Made by a program: the position numbers and the translations under genes
NCBI GenBank assembly: GCA_023525975.1
Contig: CM042027.1
Coordinates: 11,365,001 to 11,429,000, forward strand
From: Smallanthus sonchifolius
Taxonomy: Eukaryota > Streptophyta > Magnoliopsida > Asterales > Asteraceae
Direction: 5' to 3'
DNA length: 64,000 nt
Shown: positions 35,101-47,564 of the stretch, one piece after another
Position numbering within the stretch: the stretch's first letter is position 1
How the letters are laid out: each line of letters starts with the position of its first letter
Notes under the pieces: generated by a model
Databases searched by the model: none
Told to the model about the DNA's origin: nothing
What the model saw: the letters and a program-made list of their open reading frames with translations, nothing else

Positions 35101-38100
35101 AAAATGTCAATAAGTTAAACAACTCATCATCTTCATCAGATTCCTTCTTGCTACAATTCGGGGAAATGTTGGTGTAGTAGTGTAATTAGGTGCTAGTATT
35201 TTGGATGAGCTTAATATCCAAATTTAAAAATACAACTCATAACGCATTTATTTTTAACTATTATAATTTTTTACTATTAATGATACAAGTTCTAAAGAGA
35301 GAAGTAAAGTGCAATTACTTATACACGCCCCTATAATTTGTCATGTTACCTTTAAATATTCCATTTATTCAGCTATGCATCCACATTAGTTCCTTAAAAC
35401 TATAAATTTAACTTGAAGAGTGTGATAATGCATACTATGTGGAAAGAGAAAAAGCCAAAGCATGTCATATAGCTCAAAAAAGTATAAACAGAAAACCACA
35501 ATGAGGCAATGAGCAATTTCGATAATGATCCCTTTTACTTAATATGCACAAGACAGATAGAAGGCTTACTTTGCTGATCTCAAGTTGGCCTTGACAAAAG
35601 TAGGGTCTAATGAAGCAGCTATGCTGCAGTCCTTTAAGCCTTCCCTCAACCTTCCAAGAGCCATGCGTGCAGCTGCACGATTGCTATAGCACAACAGAAG
35701 AGGCTCTATACAAAAGCCAGGTGTCTCAGTATGTTGTATTGAACTAATACCCTTTGAATAACAACCTTCAGCTTCTGATAAATCGCCGTTTTTATAAGCC
35801 TGGTTTCCCCTGAAATAAATCAAACAACATATTGTTTGTAAAGCTATAACATAAGGTACCCCCAAAAAACAAAGGTAACGTAGTATAAAACTGTGAATAT
35901 CCAAACATGGCTGAGATTAAAACCTTTCTCGCCATTTATCACATATTTCCTGATCTGAAGCCTTTGTATGCTTCCCACTAGTAAATTCATGTGCACGAGA
36001 TGCTTTTGGAGTTGTAAATTTTAAACCCTGACCAGTTTTCGTGATATATTTCTTCCGGGGTCGTTGTCTTGCCGACACATTAGTGCCAGCAAATGATGTG
36101 GCAGATGATGATGAAAAGTTGTTTTCACTAAGGTTCTCTGTAGTATCAACAGCATCTTCAGTTTTACCCTGAGAGGTTGCAGGGTCAGTCGAAGTTGATA
36201 CACATTCAGCACCACCATAAGGAGAGAAATCCATTGGTGAACATCCAGAAGCTTCTTCAAACGACTGTGGGACTTCTTTAGATAAATTACAACCACCCTG
36301 CTGACGGTTCCTACCTTGTTGCCTTAATTTTTCCTTTGCCTTATTTAATTTTCTTTGAGCAACAGAATTGCTTTTACTAAATTTCAACTTCTTAGCTACA
36401 CCAGGAAACATATCTGTTGTAAAGGCACTTGCCAAATTTATATCTGGCGTATTAAAGCCTGTAAATGAAGTTCCAAATACACCAATGTTACTTGAAAAGT
36501 TGAAGTTATTGGTTATTCCAGCTTCATTGGTTGGAGGTGCTTCTGAATAATGAACTTGGGGAACAAAACCAAGGTTTATAGTTGAAGATGATGAAGATGG
36601 AGCTGTTTCTTTAATCAATTCAGCTTCAGTCTTTAGTTGATTTTGATAACATTGACCCTCATCTGAGTTCTTCTCACTTAGATTATTTGACTGATTCTGC
36701 TTACTCTTTCCCATTTCTTCAGATCCTGACACCTTACTAACCTCATCAGTTTTTTTAGCAGCCTTACACTGATTTAAGGTTGTAGCATCGGATCTTGCAT
36801 TTGATGGGTTTCTTTTCTCACTTCCAAACACAAACGAGTTATTGAAATAGGAACATGAATCATTATTCAAAGTATTAATTTTTGTGGGGCCATGGATATT
36901 TGATGTCTTCGACTCATCGAAGACTTTAGATTTAGGGGTGTCACTGAAAGCATTGCCTAAACAACTTCCAAAAATAAAACTGTAGTTACCATCATGAACA
37001 GAATCTACATTCTTGTCTTGTTTCTTCAAATTGTTCATTTGCTTATTGAGTTTCCTTCTTCCCTTGCAATTGGATCTTTCCTGATTTTGATTTCCAATGT
37101 GAAAAAGCCCGTTAACTTTGCTGTCAAAAAACATTGTTCCACCATCTACATTCCTGTTAACACTATCACCCGAATTTATTTCTGTAGAACTCGTCCTGAA
37201 ATCTTCTGTTCCCAACCCTTCAGTTGATTTTCCTGAATTCCCAGATGTACCAAAAACCAAATTAGCATCCAATTTCATCTCCACCTTTCCATCAGAAACC
37301 AGCTTGTCAACCGTCTCTTTGAATTCTTCTTTTTGGTAATTCAAATCTGTCTGAATATCTCTATGATCAGCAGAAAACTCAAAGTCCAGATTCACAGAAT
37401 TTGTGCTATCTGGTGTATTATTGTTTTTTATCAAGGGTGCAGCATGACACGGTTCCCCTGTTCCAAGATTCAAGCCCGATATAGATTTTGCCAGAAGGGA
37501 ATCAGCCTCGGTTGTAACGTCATTAACCTTTATAAACCCATCAATACCCGATGTTCCCTCGGTACCATTAGATTCACCCTCATCAACACACAATCCTACA
37601 CCATCCGGCCCATATCCATACCCAAAGTTGCTTGAATTCGGTTTCACTACACCATTGTTCACATTTGCACCAAACACAAAATCCAAACCATTAAATTTTC
37701 CAAACTTTTCAGCACCTCTTTCACGAACTTTTCCGGTATCCGCCATTTCATCAGTACTAAAAGCAAATTCTAAATTACCAGACTGGAAATCATTTCCACT
37801 CTTCTGCACCTCTTCAGAATTTACCTTTTTAGCTGATTTGTTATTAATAGCAGATCCCATAGTAAACTGCAACATATTAAGATCCAAAGACTCCCCAATA
37901 CTCTGTTTCTCACCATCCCCACCACTTACAGTTTTCCCTAAAATCGGATTGCAGACCGAATTAAACACGAAATCAATGGTTTCATCTGTCCTATTAACAT
38001 GATTTGACCTCACCGAGCCGCTACAGCTTGATTGTTTTCTCATCTTCACAGGCTTCCGACGAACGGTGGGCCCCGCTGCCGAGGCCGCAGCGTCATTTAA

Positions 38101-38259
38101 ACAATCAAAATCAAACTTACTAAAATTAACAGGATTGAAACTAGTATTCGATATACCTGAATCAGTAGGATGTTTCTGGACGCTAGGGTTAGGGTTTTGG
38201 AAATACGAACGCTGCGCTGGCGGTGATGGGGACCGAAAACCTCCGACGGTGGGTGGCAT
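32155..38259 (-). CDS. Large TPR/J-domain co-chaperone with F-x-F-G/S-rich N-terminus
   Basis: Eleven exons: 38259-35924, 35809-35570, 34833-34704, 34461-34309, 34232-34045, 33944-33878, 33464-33258, 33115-32898, 32793-32715, 32605-32465, 32373-32155; 1325 residues with matching phases. Exon 1 (778 codons) is low-complexity and polar, with motifs such as F-V-F-G, F-I-F-G, F-A-F-S and F-E-F-S at wide spacing. Residues from about 779 on form TPR repeats in two groups (exons 2-5 and exon 7), followed by a J domain with H-P-D at 1203-1205 and R-S-K-Y-D after it. The architecture fits the plant TPR-DnaJ family related to animal DNAJC7, which passes clients between Hsp70 and Hsp90. The end is tyrosine/histidine/asparagine-rich. 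The acceptor of exon 6 could also be three bases upstream. Confidence 0.92.
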
Positions 38260-40052
38260 GGCAAGAATGGGTACGATCTAAAAGATTTAACTCAGAAAAC
38301 AGCCGGTGAAACGATGGACGGAGAGTTGGTTTCAGTTGAGCTTTCCTTCTTTTCCCCACCTGTACTTGCACCGTTTGTGAAAGGAGGGAATGTAAAAACC
38401 AAAGGGAATTCAGGGGGTGTTTGGGATTACTTATTGGAGCTACTTTTGACTTTTCAAAAAGTCATTTTCAAAAGTTAGAATTTCTTACTTTTGGATTTTG
38501 ACTTCTCCTTCTTACATCTTTCATCTTATTTTGAATTTACCAAACAAACTTATAACTTATTACCTTATTTCAAAAGATGATAAATAAATAAGTTGTTTTG
38601 AAAAGTAATCCCAAACACCCCCTCAAGGGTTATTGAGGAGAAACAACTTTTTAGTTGCTTATAAAAACCCCTAAAACATTACTCATTCTTAAATAGTTAA
38701 ATAAAATACACTTCTTGATAGCGAAAGGGTAGATTAAGATAAATAAAATTATAAATGGGTCAAAATATAACATAACTATTATAAAACTAGTTGACTTAGA
38801 ATGGGTGAGAATGAGTTATTCCTTTAAAACTATCTAATCTAAAACAGGTCTAAATGATCACTTTTACAAAACGATTAACCTATAGCGAACCTAAATGGGT
38901 CCACACCACTCACTGCCAATGTTTGTCGCCACCACTCATTGATCATTGCCACTATGACCATCTCGACCGTCACCACCACCACACCTCTATTGCCGACTTT
39001 CCGCCACTATCATAACCTCCACCGTCATCACTTACAAGGAGCTAACAACAACATTGTTGTCACTGCCACGACCACTACCCTTTTGTTGTTATTGTTGTTG
39101 TTGTTGTAACTTCCATCGTCACCATCGATGCTCACACCCCACCGTGCACCATCGTTGTCATGCATGTGAGAACCCGTACCCACTTTGAGACCTTTTTTTT
39201 CTAAACAATCAGTTTCAACTCAACCAAATTTGGCCATAACCATTTTGACTCGATTTCAATTATCCCAAAACTTTATTCTCCAACTCTCGGTTTGCTACCA
39301 CATGTCTCTTATTACACATAAGCCTTAACTACAGTCATCATGGCTTCCATAGGTTGAGGCACGCCATCACGACTGTGTGGATGAGTTCATCGTTTTTCAT
39401 CCCCGAATGAATCCGACTACCATGAGATATTCACCGGTATCCCGGATCTACAAGCTTTCTAGGCTATACAGTGTGATAAAATCCTCTGCAATCTCATTAT
39501 CCTTGCGTGAAGTATCTCCGTCTTATCCTTCATGTGTCGACTATGTTGTTAAAGTGTTGCATACACTTCTCACTAACCCTTCAAAACTGTCCCTACTGGG
39601 AAACTATCATACTATGAGTGTCTCAGGCCAATAATAATCTGCACAAATATGTGACGCCATACAAGCATCGTCCATCTATCCACACCCTCTGACACTTACG
39701 AATGGATCAGTCGACCCGTCATATTTTTTCCAAAGTCGATGTCGACAATCTTTAATTTTGATGGGAATTCGGCTTGAGCAATCCGGGTTGTGAACCTGGA
39801 ATGTGAAACTAGCGCTATCGGACGATATGGCTTGCTTAGCTTCATATTGACATTAATTATGACATAAAACATTAGGGGTTGTGAACCTGGAATGTGAAAA
39901 CTTTAACCACATACGCCAACTCCTAAAATATTAGGCAACAGACCCATATATTATAACCTTTGTTCTTAGTCATGCTAAGAAATTATAATAGGCGAACCAA
40001 TTTTGATACATTCTATTTTCTAAACAACTCATATAAAGTTTTATCCATTTTA
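38260..40052. other. Spacer upstream of the large TPR-J gene
   Basis: After the MITE at 38413-38622 comes AT-rich DNA, then 38920-39160 rich in CAC/CCA and TTG trinucleotides. An 85-codon frame at 39377-39634 (+) has no features I recognise. The word GGTTGTGAACCTGGAATGTG occurs twice, at about 39787 and 39878. No gene is called. Confidence 0.4.
38413..38622. mobile_element. Tourist-like (PIF/Harbinger) MITE
   Basis: The ends are GGGGGTGTTTGGGATTACTT and its reverse complement, flanked by TCA on both sides (38410-38412 and 38623-38625). GGG...TGTTTGG ends with a 3 bp T-N-A duplication are typical of this superfamily. It lies just upstream of the large TPR-J gene. Confidence 0.85.
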
Positions 40053-40209
40053 GAGGGTGTTTATTGATTTATTAGCTTTTCAAAAAACCAATAAGTCAAA
40101 CAAGTTATTCCAAAAGCCAAGATTTCTTGGTTTTTAATAATTGCTTATTGACTTTTTAAAAAGTTAATAAGTTAATAAACACTTTCCCACCACATTCCTA
40201 AACACCCTC
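40053..40209. mobile_element. Tourist-like MITE
   Basis: The element starts GAGGGTGTTTATTG and ends CCTAAACACCCTC, flanked by TTA on both sides (40050-40052, 40210-40212). It carries the same AGTTAATAAGTTAATAAA words as the other Tourist-like copies here. Confidence 0.8.
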
Positions 40210-41020
40210 TTAATACCTTTTTTTTATTTTCTAAAGTAATATTATTAAAATTAGACAAGAGAAGTCCCTTAAACTAGGAACAAGATGAGAATCTAGTCCA
40301 TTTATCCTCGCTAAACATCTAGCAATCAAACAAAACGATTCCAGTGAAACCAGACCAGGTTGGAAAAAGTTGGGTTGATTGAACCGAATTCACTAGTATA
40401 GATAGGATAAAACACTTGGTTTGAAATATGAGTGATAAAAAGATGCTAAAAATATGTCGGATTGTTTTGATCGTGAGACTTCTCTGAATAAAAGGGGCCT
40501 TACCAAATAAGTTGAGAGTAAGAGTGTAACGAGCTAAAGCTCACCCAGGCTCGAGCTAGGCTTGGGCTCGACCCATTTATAATTTATTAATAATTATTTT
40601 AATCATGTATATTATAGTAACACTTAATGAGAAGTGTCGGTGGCTAATCTCACCGACCACTTCTCCCCCTCAACTTTAGTGAATTAGCAAAATGTACCCC
40701 AATTTTTTTAAAATATCACTTTAACCTCTTTAGGTTTTTAAAGCTTCGAGTTTACAAATTAATTGGAGAGATAGATTTTAATGTTTACCATTATTCCCTT
40801 CTCAATTAATTATTATCTTTTAAGATTAAATAAAAATGAGTGATCCAGATGAGTTCTCCATGTTCTCGCAATAATTTGTGTTCTGAATCGAACTCTCCCC
40901 TTATATATATATATATATATATATATATGGGAGGGATATTATAAGAATGCTAAAAAGTGTAAAAAGTCTAAAAATTCTTGTGAAAACCCCACCACCACCC
41001 CCCAAAATCTAACCCCCACC
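40210..41020. other. Spacer with AT microsatellite
   Basis: AT-rich DNA without a gene. An (AT)n run lies at about 40903-40927. From about 40930 a GCTAAAAAGTGTAAAAAGTC stretch begins whose near-complement recurs at about 41825-41870, so a larger element may surround the MITE at 41021-41515. Confidence 0.4.
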
Positions 41021-41515
41021 TAGGGTGTTCAAAGTCGGATATCCGAAAATTTGGATATCCGAATTTCGGATATCCGAAATTTTTGGATAGTGGATTTCAC
41101 TATCCGAATCCGTATCCGATATCCGAAAATTCGGATACGGATTCGGATAGTGAAACGGATATCCGAAAATATAAAAAAAATAAAAATATATATAAAAATA
41201 ATATTTTTAAATTACAAAAACAATTAAAAACCTTAAAAAACATTAGAAAGTATACATATAAAAATATATAAATATAATATATCGGGTTTTGATTCAAATT
41301 TTCTTATTTTTAAATGATAAAAACAATTAAAAAAATATATAAATATAATATTTCGGATATTCGGATATCCGAACTATCCGAAAATCACTATCCGAATCCG
41401 AATCCGAAAATTCGGATATCCGAATTTCGGATATCTGAATTTTCGGATAATTCGGATTCGGATTTTCGGATAATTCGGGTTCGGTTTCGGATTCGGATTT
41501 TTTTGAACACCCCTA
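41021..41515. mobile_element. hAT-type MITE built of CGGATATCCG palindromes
   Basis: The element runs TAGGGTGTTCAAA...TTTGAACACCCCTA and is flanked by a perfect 8 bp duplication, CCCCCACC (41013-41020 and 41516-41523). Both subterminal parts are dense arrays of CGGATATCCGAA and CGGATTCGGATA words, with an AT-rich centre. Same plan as 17124-17566 and 44163-44465 but a different motif. Confidence 0.88.
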
Positions 41516-41904
41516 CCCCCACCCATAAAAACCTCAATCCTAACAAAAAGAACCCTAAAAAGCCAAAAAAGTCGTCTAAAAACCCCATCCCCACCCACCC
41601 CCCCCAAAATCCTAAACCTCCAACCCAACCCTCCCCCCACCCAAAAAAAATAAATAAATAACCTCCACCCCCCCTAAAAGCCTAAATACTAAAAGCTAAA
41701 CCCTAAGACAAAAACTAAAATATAAACCCTACAAGCTAAGATCGTAGAGTTCGACGAGACGGTTCCAACGCCGCCGAAATGAGTAAAATCGGAGTTCGTA
41801 TAAGCCATTTATGAGCGTTTTAAACGACTTTTTACACTTTTTATACTTTTTTGACTTTTTAGCGAAACCTGACGCTATATATATATATATATTTTTTTTT
41901 TTCT

Positions 41905-42064
41905 ATTTGATATAATTAATATTTTTCTTTAATAATATATTTGTAATATTATTATTTAATAAGATACATGTGTATTTATTAGGAGAGAGAGGCGAGAAAA
42001 CCAATGTGAGAATGCATAAGGAAGTGACAAATGTACAACTTAAACCTTTATTTATTAGTATAGA
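41905..42064 (-). mobile_element. Partial Helitron (5' part), copy G
   Basis: Read on the minus strand it begins TCTATACTAATAAATAAAGG and includes the C/T-rich GCCTCTCTCTCCTAATAAAT stretch of the family. The 3' end with hairpin and CTAG is not found before an (AT)n run at about 41875. Confidence 0.55.
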
Positions 42065-42177
42065 TCTGTTATATAAATATAGATTATAGATACTTGTAAT
42101 GTATTTTTGTATAAATAAAATATAACATATTATTTAATTTTTGGATACATTAATATTCTTAAAAAACACTCGAACTC

Positions 42178-43471
42178 ATGTATTGGTTAGGGTTTTCTTT
42201 GAAAGAGAAGGGTCAAACTTCTTCAACGTTCATATTCAATTCTCATCGCAAGCTGCTGCTGTGTTACAAATCAATCACATGCCGTGGTAAATTCACATCT
42301 TCCTTCATCTTAATTTCCTTCCAATGTTATTTAATTTCATTTTCAGAAATATCTCAACCCATTCAAGAACTTATCGCAAGCTCGATCTACGCTGCCATGG
42401 ATTGTTATCATCGGCCCTATTTACAACACATTCTTCAAATACAGCCACTTACCTCATAAATTCATGTCGGGTTTCACCAGAATCTGCAATTTTAGCCTCC
42501 AAACATCTAGATTTATCAAAATCCCCAAATACAGCAGACTCTGTTCTTGCCTTTCTCAACAACCATGGATTCACCAAATCACAAGTTTCAAAACTAATTT
42601 TGAGACACCCCAAGATCCTATTATATGATCTTGAAAAGACCCTTTTGCCCAATTTCCAAATTTTGAATTCCATAGGGTTTTCAAATGCTGATGTTGTTGC
42701 AATTGTAACTACTACACCACGGAGTGTTTTACGCGAAAAGTTTCACGATGCAGCCCTACATTCTGTTAATTACTGAAGAACTGTTTTAGGGTCAGATGAT
42801 AGAGTTATCAATGCCATTAAGCGGTTCCGCAAGCTTTAACTTATGATTTACAAGTTTACGCTGCTAAAAACATTCAATTGCTGCTAGAAATAGGGGTTCC
42901 TGAATCTAGAATAAAAGCTATGTTGACACAACAGCCCAGGACTTTATTTACAACTGCTGATAGTTTTGAGAAAGTTGTTAGGGATGTGTACGAAATCGAG
43001 GTTTCTTTGGGCGATTCATGCTTTCCGGGCTATGAGTAAATCCACTTGGGATAAGAAAGTTAGGCTTTATAAGAAGTGGGGTTGGTCTAAAGATGATATT
43101 TTGATGGCTTTCGAGAGACACCCGGGGTGTATGATGGCTTTGACGGATAAGATTACGCGAGTCTTGGATTTTCTTGTGAATACGATGGGTTGGGAAAGAA
43201 GTTATATTGTTCAATCGCCGATAGTTATTTGTTACAGCTTAGAAAAGAGGGTTACTCCTAGGTGTACTATAAGTGTTTAGCAGAGAAAGGGTTGATTGAT
43301 GAAAAAGATGATTTTTGCTATACTCAGACTCAGTGGTTGATGTATTCGGAAACATCATTTCTCAAATGGGTTGTAAAGAAATATGAAGAGGAAGCCCCTG
43401 GACTGTTGAAACTGTATCAGAAACATTTGAATGGGGCAAATGGGTATCTGGTTCTCGAAAGAGAGATGTAA
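42178..43471 (+). pseudogene. mTERF-family organelle transcription factor, pseudogene
   Basis: mTERF proteins bind nucleic acid in mitochondria or chloroplasts through repeated helical motifs. Matching pieces are in order: N-terminal and first repeats at 42324-42773 (including K-L-I-L-R-H-P-K-I-L-L), a middle segment at about 42838-42985 in another frame, a third at 42995-43260 (G-W-S-K-D-D-I-L-M-A-F, R-H-P-G-C-M), and the C-terminal end at 43262-43471 in yet another frame (E-E-A-P-G-L-L-K-L-Y-Q). There is an in-frame TGA at 42774 and at least three frameshifts (near 42838, 42990 and 43262). Most plant mTERF genes of this class are intronless, as here. It is not translatable as one protein. 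Confidence 0.87.
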
Positions 43472-43574
43472 TTTGACTCTTGATAATTATATTTCAATTT
43501 TTCGACTTCTAATTTTGATCAAAATTCCCAAAGAAGTTATATATTTCACATTCTTATTGGTTTTTATTGCACTA

Positions 43575-43977
43575 CTAGTCTGTGTATTACACAGGGTGAA
43601 AAAAAATATTAATAAATAAAATTCTTAAAATTTTTATGTAATACATATAGTAACAATATATAAAAAAGTAAAAAAATATGTAAAAATTAATATATAAATG
43701 AGTTCTAAAAACACATTAAATACTATTAATTTGACTTTTATTTACTATTTGATTGAAAACATAAGTTAGGTAATTAAATTTCAAAATTTCTTATAATATG
43801 AGATAATTTAAAATAAATGTGTTTTATTAGTATAATTAATAATTTGTTTGAAAGTATATTATTATTGAAAATATGGAATTGTATTTATGAAGAGAGAGAG
43901 GCGGGAAAAAAAATTTAAGAATGAATGTGGAGGCGACACGTGACATTAAGAAACCTTTATTTATTATATAGTATAGA
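43575..43977 (-). mobile_element. Non-autonomous Helitron copy F
   Basis: On the minus strand it starts TCTATACTATATAATAAATA and ends with the hairpin CCTGTGTAATACACAG before CTAG at 43575, between A and T. It directly follows the mTERF pseudogene. Confidence 0.8.
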
Positions 43978-44162
43978 TGTTTTTCATATTCTACAATTGC
44001 CTTTTCATTTCAAGTGATTCAACAAAACCCTTCTGGGAATTGAAGTGGGTCTTAGTCTTTTGATTAAACCCTTTGGGTTATAGTCTTTTGATTTTATAGG
44101 TCTTCAAGCACTTATACTGCTGCAACACAATTCCTGAACTAAAAAGATATATTGGGTGGAAG

Positions 44163-44465
44163 TAGAGAAGCACAAAAAAACCGGTTTGAAAAACCAAACC
44201 GGTCGTGAACCGGTTTATACCAAACCGGTTTCAAACCGCCGGTTTGAAACCTATATATTTAAACCAGTTTGAAACCGGTTTAACCCGAACCGAACCGATT
44301 AAAAACTGGTTTCAAACCGTTTTTTAAACCGGTCAACGGACCATCTCAAACCGGTTTCAAACCGGTCCGGTTTGAACTCAAACCGGTTTTGACTTTTTGT
44401 TGACCAAACCGGTTCGGTTCGGTTTTGAACCGGTTCGTGTTAAAAAACCGTTTTGTGCACCTCTA
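44163..44465. mobile_element. hAT-type MITE built of AAACCGGTTT palindromes
   Basis: The element runs TAGAGAAGCACAAAA...TTTTGTGCACCTCTA with a perfect 8 bp duplication, GGTGGAAG (44155-44162 and 44466-44473). Its whole interior is an array of AAACCGG / CCGGTTT words, more than ten of them. Same plan as the MITEs at 17124 and 41021. Confidence 0.87.
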
Positions 44466-44792
44466 GGTGGAAGAATTACAGAAATGTAGCCGACCCGTCT
44501 GGTATTTGTTAGACATCCTTCCATAAAGTAAAGATCTCGGTTATCCGGACCCTATCACATACTTTGACGAGTATATATGTTAACCGATTAGATTACATTA
44601 TATTTTTTATTCAATATGTGTAATAATAATACACGAGTTTGTAAAAATATAATTTTTTTACTAAAAATATATATAACATTAAATTTATTTAACACGTGTA
44701 ATACACAAGAATCTAACATAGTTTTGTAATACTTAAAAATAGAATTTAAATTATAAACATAAACATATATGAGATCACCGTGTAATCTAGGT

Positions 44793-44882
44793 TTTTTCAT
44801 GCCACGTGTCGTCTCCATATTCATTCTCATCAATTTTTTTCGTCTCTCTCTTATTTAATACATTTCTATCTTTTAATCTATA
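44793..44882 (+). mobile_element. Helitron 5' fragment
   Basis: A truncated copy of the Helitron family: TCATGCCACGTGTCGTCTCC followed by the C/T-rich stretch, cut off where the complete copy at 44883 begins. Confidence 0.45.
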
Positions 44883-45288
44883 TCTATACTATAAATAAAT
44901 AAATGTTTTTTCATGTCACGTGTCGCCTCCATATTTATTCTCACCATTTTTTTCCCGCCTCTCTCTCTTATGTAATACACTTCTATCTTTTAATAATAAG
45001 ATATATTAAAAATAATAATAATTATACTAATAAAACACATTTGTTTTAAATTATCTTTTGTTATAAGAAACTTTGAAATTTAATTATGTAACTTTTATTT
45101 CCAATAAAAAAGTAAATGAAAGTCAAATTATATTAAATATTAATTAACGTATTTTCAAAACTCAATTACATATTTTGATTTTTTTTATCTTTAATATGTA
45201 ATACATTTTTATATTCATAAAATATATACATAAAAATTTAAAATTTTATGTATGATATTTTTTATAGCGTGTAGGGGTTCTAAGCTAG
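44883..45288 (+). mobile_element. Non-autonomous Helitron copy E
   Basis: It starts TCTATACTATAAATAAATAA and ends TTCTAAGCTAG followed by T. The terminal hairpin is eroded (AGCGTGTAGGGG). It lies upstream of the sterol isomerase gene. Confidence 0.72.
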
Positions 45289-45554
45289 TTTAGTTATAAA
45301 AAGAAGAAATCGGACAAAAGTTGCATAGTATAAAAATAGAAAACTTTACATAATAGTAAACAGTTTCTTATTTGTTCTTCTTAGTTACTTAATTTTTTTT
45401 TAATTATTATTTTTATTTTATTTTCAATCCAAGGGCTTCTTGTTACATTCTCGCAATTATCAGTTGAGACTGAACACACAATCCAGCCATCTAGATCGGA
45501 GTCATTCGACCTGGACGAAGAAGTTGACTTGTGGTCAAGAAGCACTGTAAAAGG

Positions 45555-47564
45555 ATGGCCGGAGTTCATGCATCGGAATCGTTTCACCCTTTCATTCCTA
45601 AAGATCTGATTCTGCCGGATTATGTACCGATTAGACTCCATCAATCTACCATTCTCGGTGTTTACGGCTGTGCTTCCGTCCTAGTCGTCTCCTTCGTCTG
45701 GATCCTCGCCGGTAATCAACTAACTTATGATAATTTCAGTTAAATCCATAGCGTAATCTATATTTCACTACTTAATTTGTTACTTATATGTGCATTTGCA
45801 TTCTAATTCGTTCAAGTCACAAAGATATTTTGTGTTCATTCAATTGATGCGTATTTACTGGTATTCATATGCACTCTGTTGGTGTATAGCTAATTAGTCA
45901 TACTTAATTGCAGTAAACAAATGCCAGATCTGTTTATATTGAGTTTTTTTTGCGGTCAGAATTGGTAGTTTTGGATCAGCCTTTAACATGAATTTCTTTA
46001 TGTTTTGCAATTTGTTACACTGAGATTTTTATTTAGTGTGATTCAAGTTTAAGATCCAGAAAATTTTGAAATCAAGTAGTAGTGGTAGTACTACATTGGC
46101 ACCTTTCACTGTAGAGAAATATCAAAGGTGTTAGCAGCTTGACTTTCATGGTGAATCATGTTAATTTAGATGTATGATTAACTAATCTAATATAAACAAA
46201 AATTTGGATCTGAAAAGGCTAACTTCTGCTAATGGAGATGATGATAGTCTGATGAAAGCAACTGCAGTTGTAAGATTTTCATTTTAAATTTCGTTCTTTT
46301 ATGAAACTAAGTTTTAGTTTCATTGTGAATTAGGTGTTGTATGCATTTACATCAAATCCTGATTCAGATAACTCTGCTAGTTAATGTTGGGGACCATCAG
46401 CTTGCATTCATTAGTGTAGGGGACAAGTTTTTTAATTCATCAAGTTGCAGTTGAAGGTGTTTGGTCTTTACTTATATAACTTCTTACCAATCGAAACAAG
46501 GGGTTTCATCCTCATTTTATGAAACTATAATCTCAAACTATTTACTAGACTATCGCGCAGTGCCTTTTAACTCTCTGGTGCCATTTATTAGGAATGACCC
46601 ACCCCCTAACCCTTCTCTCTCTCTCACACAGATACACACATTTCTTTCATACATCATCTTATGTTAACTCTATTACATGTGAAAGTAAGATTTATTACCC
46701 CTGGTTTAGGAAACAGTCGCATTAGACAAATAATTAATGGAAGCTTGTTCTTTTAATGTCATGACAGGGCGGTTTCCTAAAATTTCAAAAGTAGACAAAA
46801 TTCTCATGTGCTGGTGGGTTTTCACTGGCCTCACCCATATGATCCTTGAGGGTTATTTTGTTTTCACCCCCGAGTTTTTCAAGCAGAAGAATCCTACTTA
46901 CCTTGCAGAAGTTTGTGAGTTCTTGATATACTTGCTATTTTGTAGCTCTAATCATCTTCATTTTAATAAATGTAAAATCAATTATAATGTGTTTCTTTAC
47001 AACTGACAGGGAAAGAATACAGCAAAGGTGACTCCAGATACGTTGGTAGGGATTCAGCAGTAATTGCTGTTGAAGGAATAACAGCGGTTCTGGAGGGTCC
47101 CGCTTGCATTCTAGCTGCGTAAGTTTACTTTTCATTACTTTTTAACATTATTTTTGTTAATTAGTATTGTCAATTTTCAAAATTATAAACTTTTAACAGT
47201 TGATGTATTATAATAACTGTCGTATTGGTATTAAAAATTTATATTCCATGTAACTGAAAGTTTAACATCGCTGTGGGTTAATTTGCTGTTGTTTTACAGG
47301 TATGCTATAGCCACAAGAAAATCATACAGTCACTTGCTTCAGATAGCTATTGCTCTTGGACAACTCTATGGAACAGCTGTGTATTTCATAACATCTTTCC
47401 TAGAAGGTGACAACTTTGCTGCAAGCCCATATTACTATTATTTTTATTATGTCATTATGAATTCATTTTGGGTTTGGATACCGTCCCTCATTGTGATCCG
47501 GTCCTGGAAGAAGATATGTGCAGCGGTGCACACACAAGAACAGAAAAAGACCAAAACGCGTTAA
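45555..47564 (+). CDS. HYD1: Sterol delta8-delta7 isomerase (emopamil-binding protein family, HYDRA1 type)
   Basis: This ER membrane enzyme shifts the sterol B-ring double bond in phytosterol and brassinosteroid precursor synthesis. Exons are 45555-45711, 46768-46914, 47010-47118 and 47300-47564; GT-AG borders and phases agree and give 225 residues, the usual length. Family hallmarks are visible: C-W-W-V-F-T-G-L-T-H-M-I-L-E-G-Y-F, W-K-E-Y-S-K-G-D-S-R-Y, and V-E-G-I-T-A-V, with the conserved His and Glu residues of the active site. Several hydrophobic segments are evident, and the end is basic (K-K-T-K-T-R). I chose the ATG at 45555 because no ATG lies upstream in frame before a non-coding stretch. 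Intron 1 is 1056 bp. Confidence 0.95.

Noticed and set aside
36368..38281. Several long plus-strand frames opposite exon 1 of the large TPR-J gene
   Set aside because: They are shadows of the minus-strand coding sequence, caused by its codon composition.
39377..39634. 85-codon open frame on the plus strand
   Set aside because: No domain, no neighbouring exon with fitting splice sites, and composition like its surroundings; chance frame.
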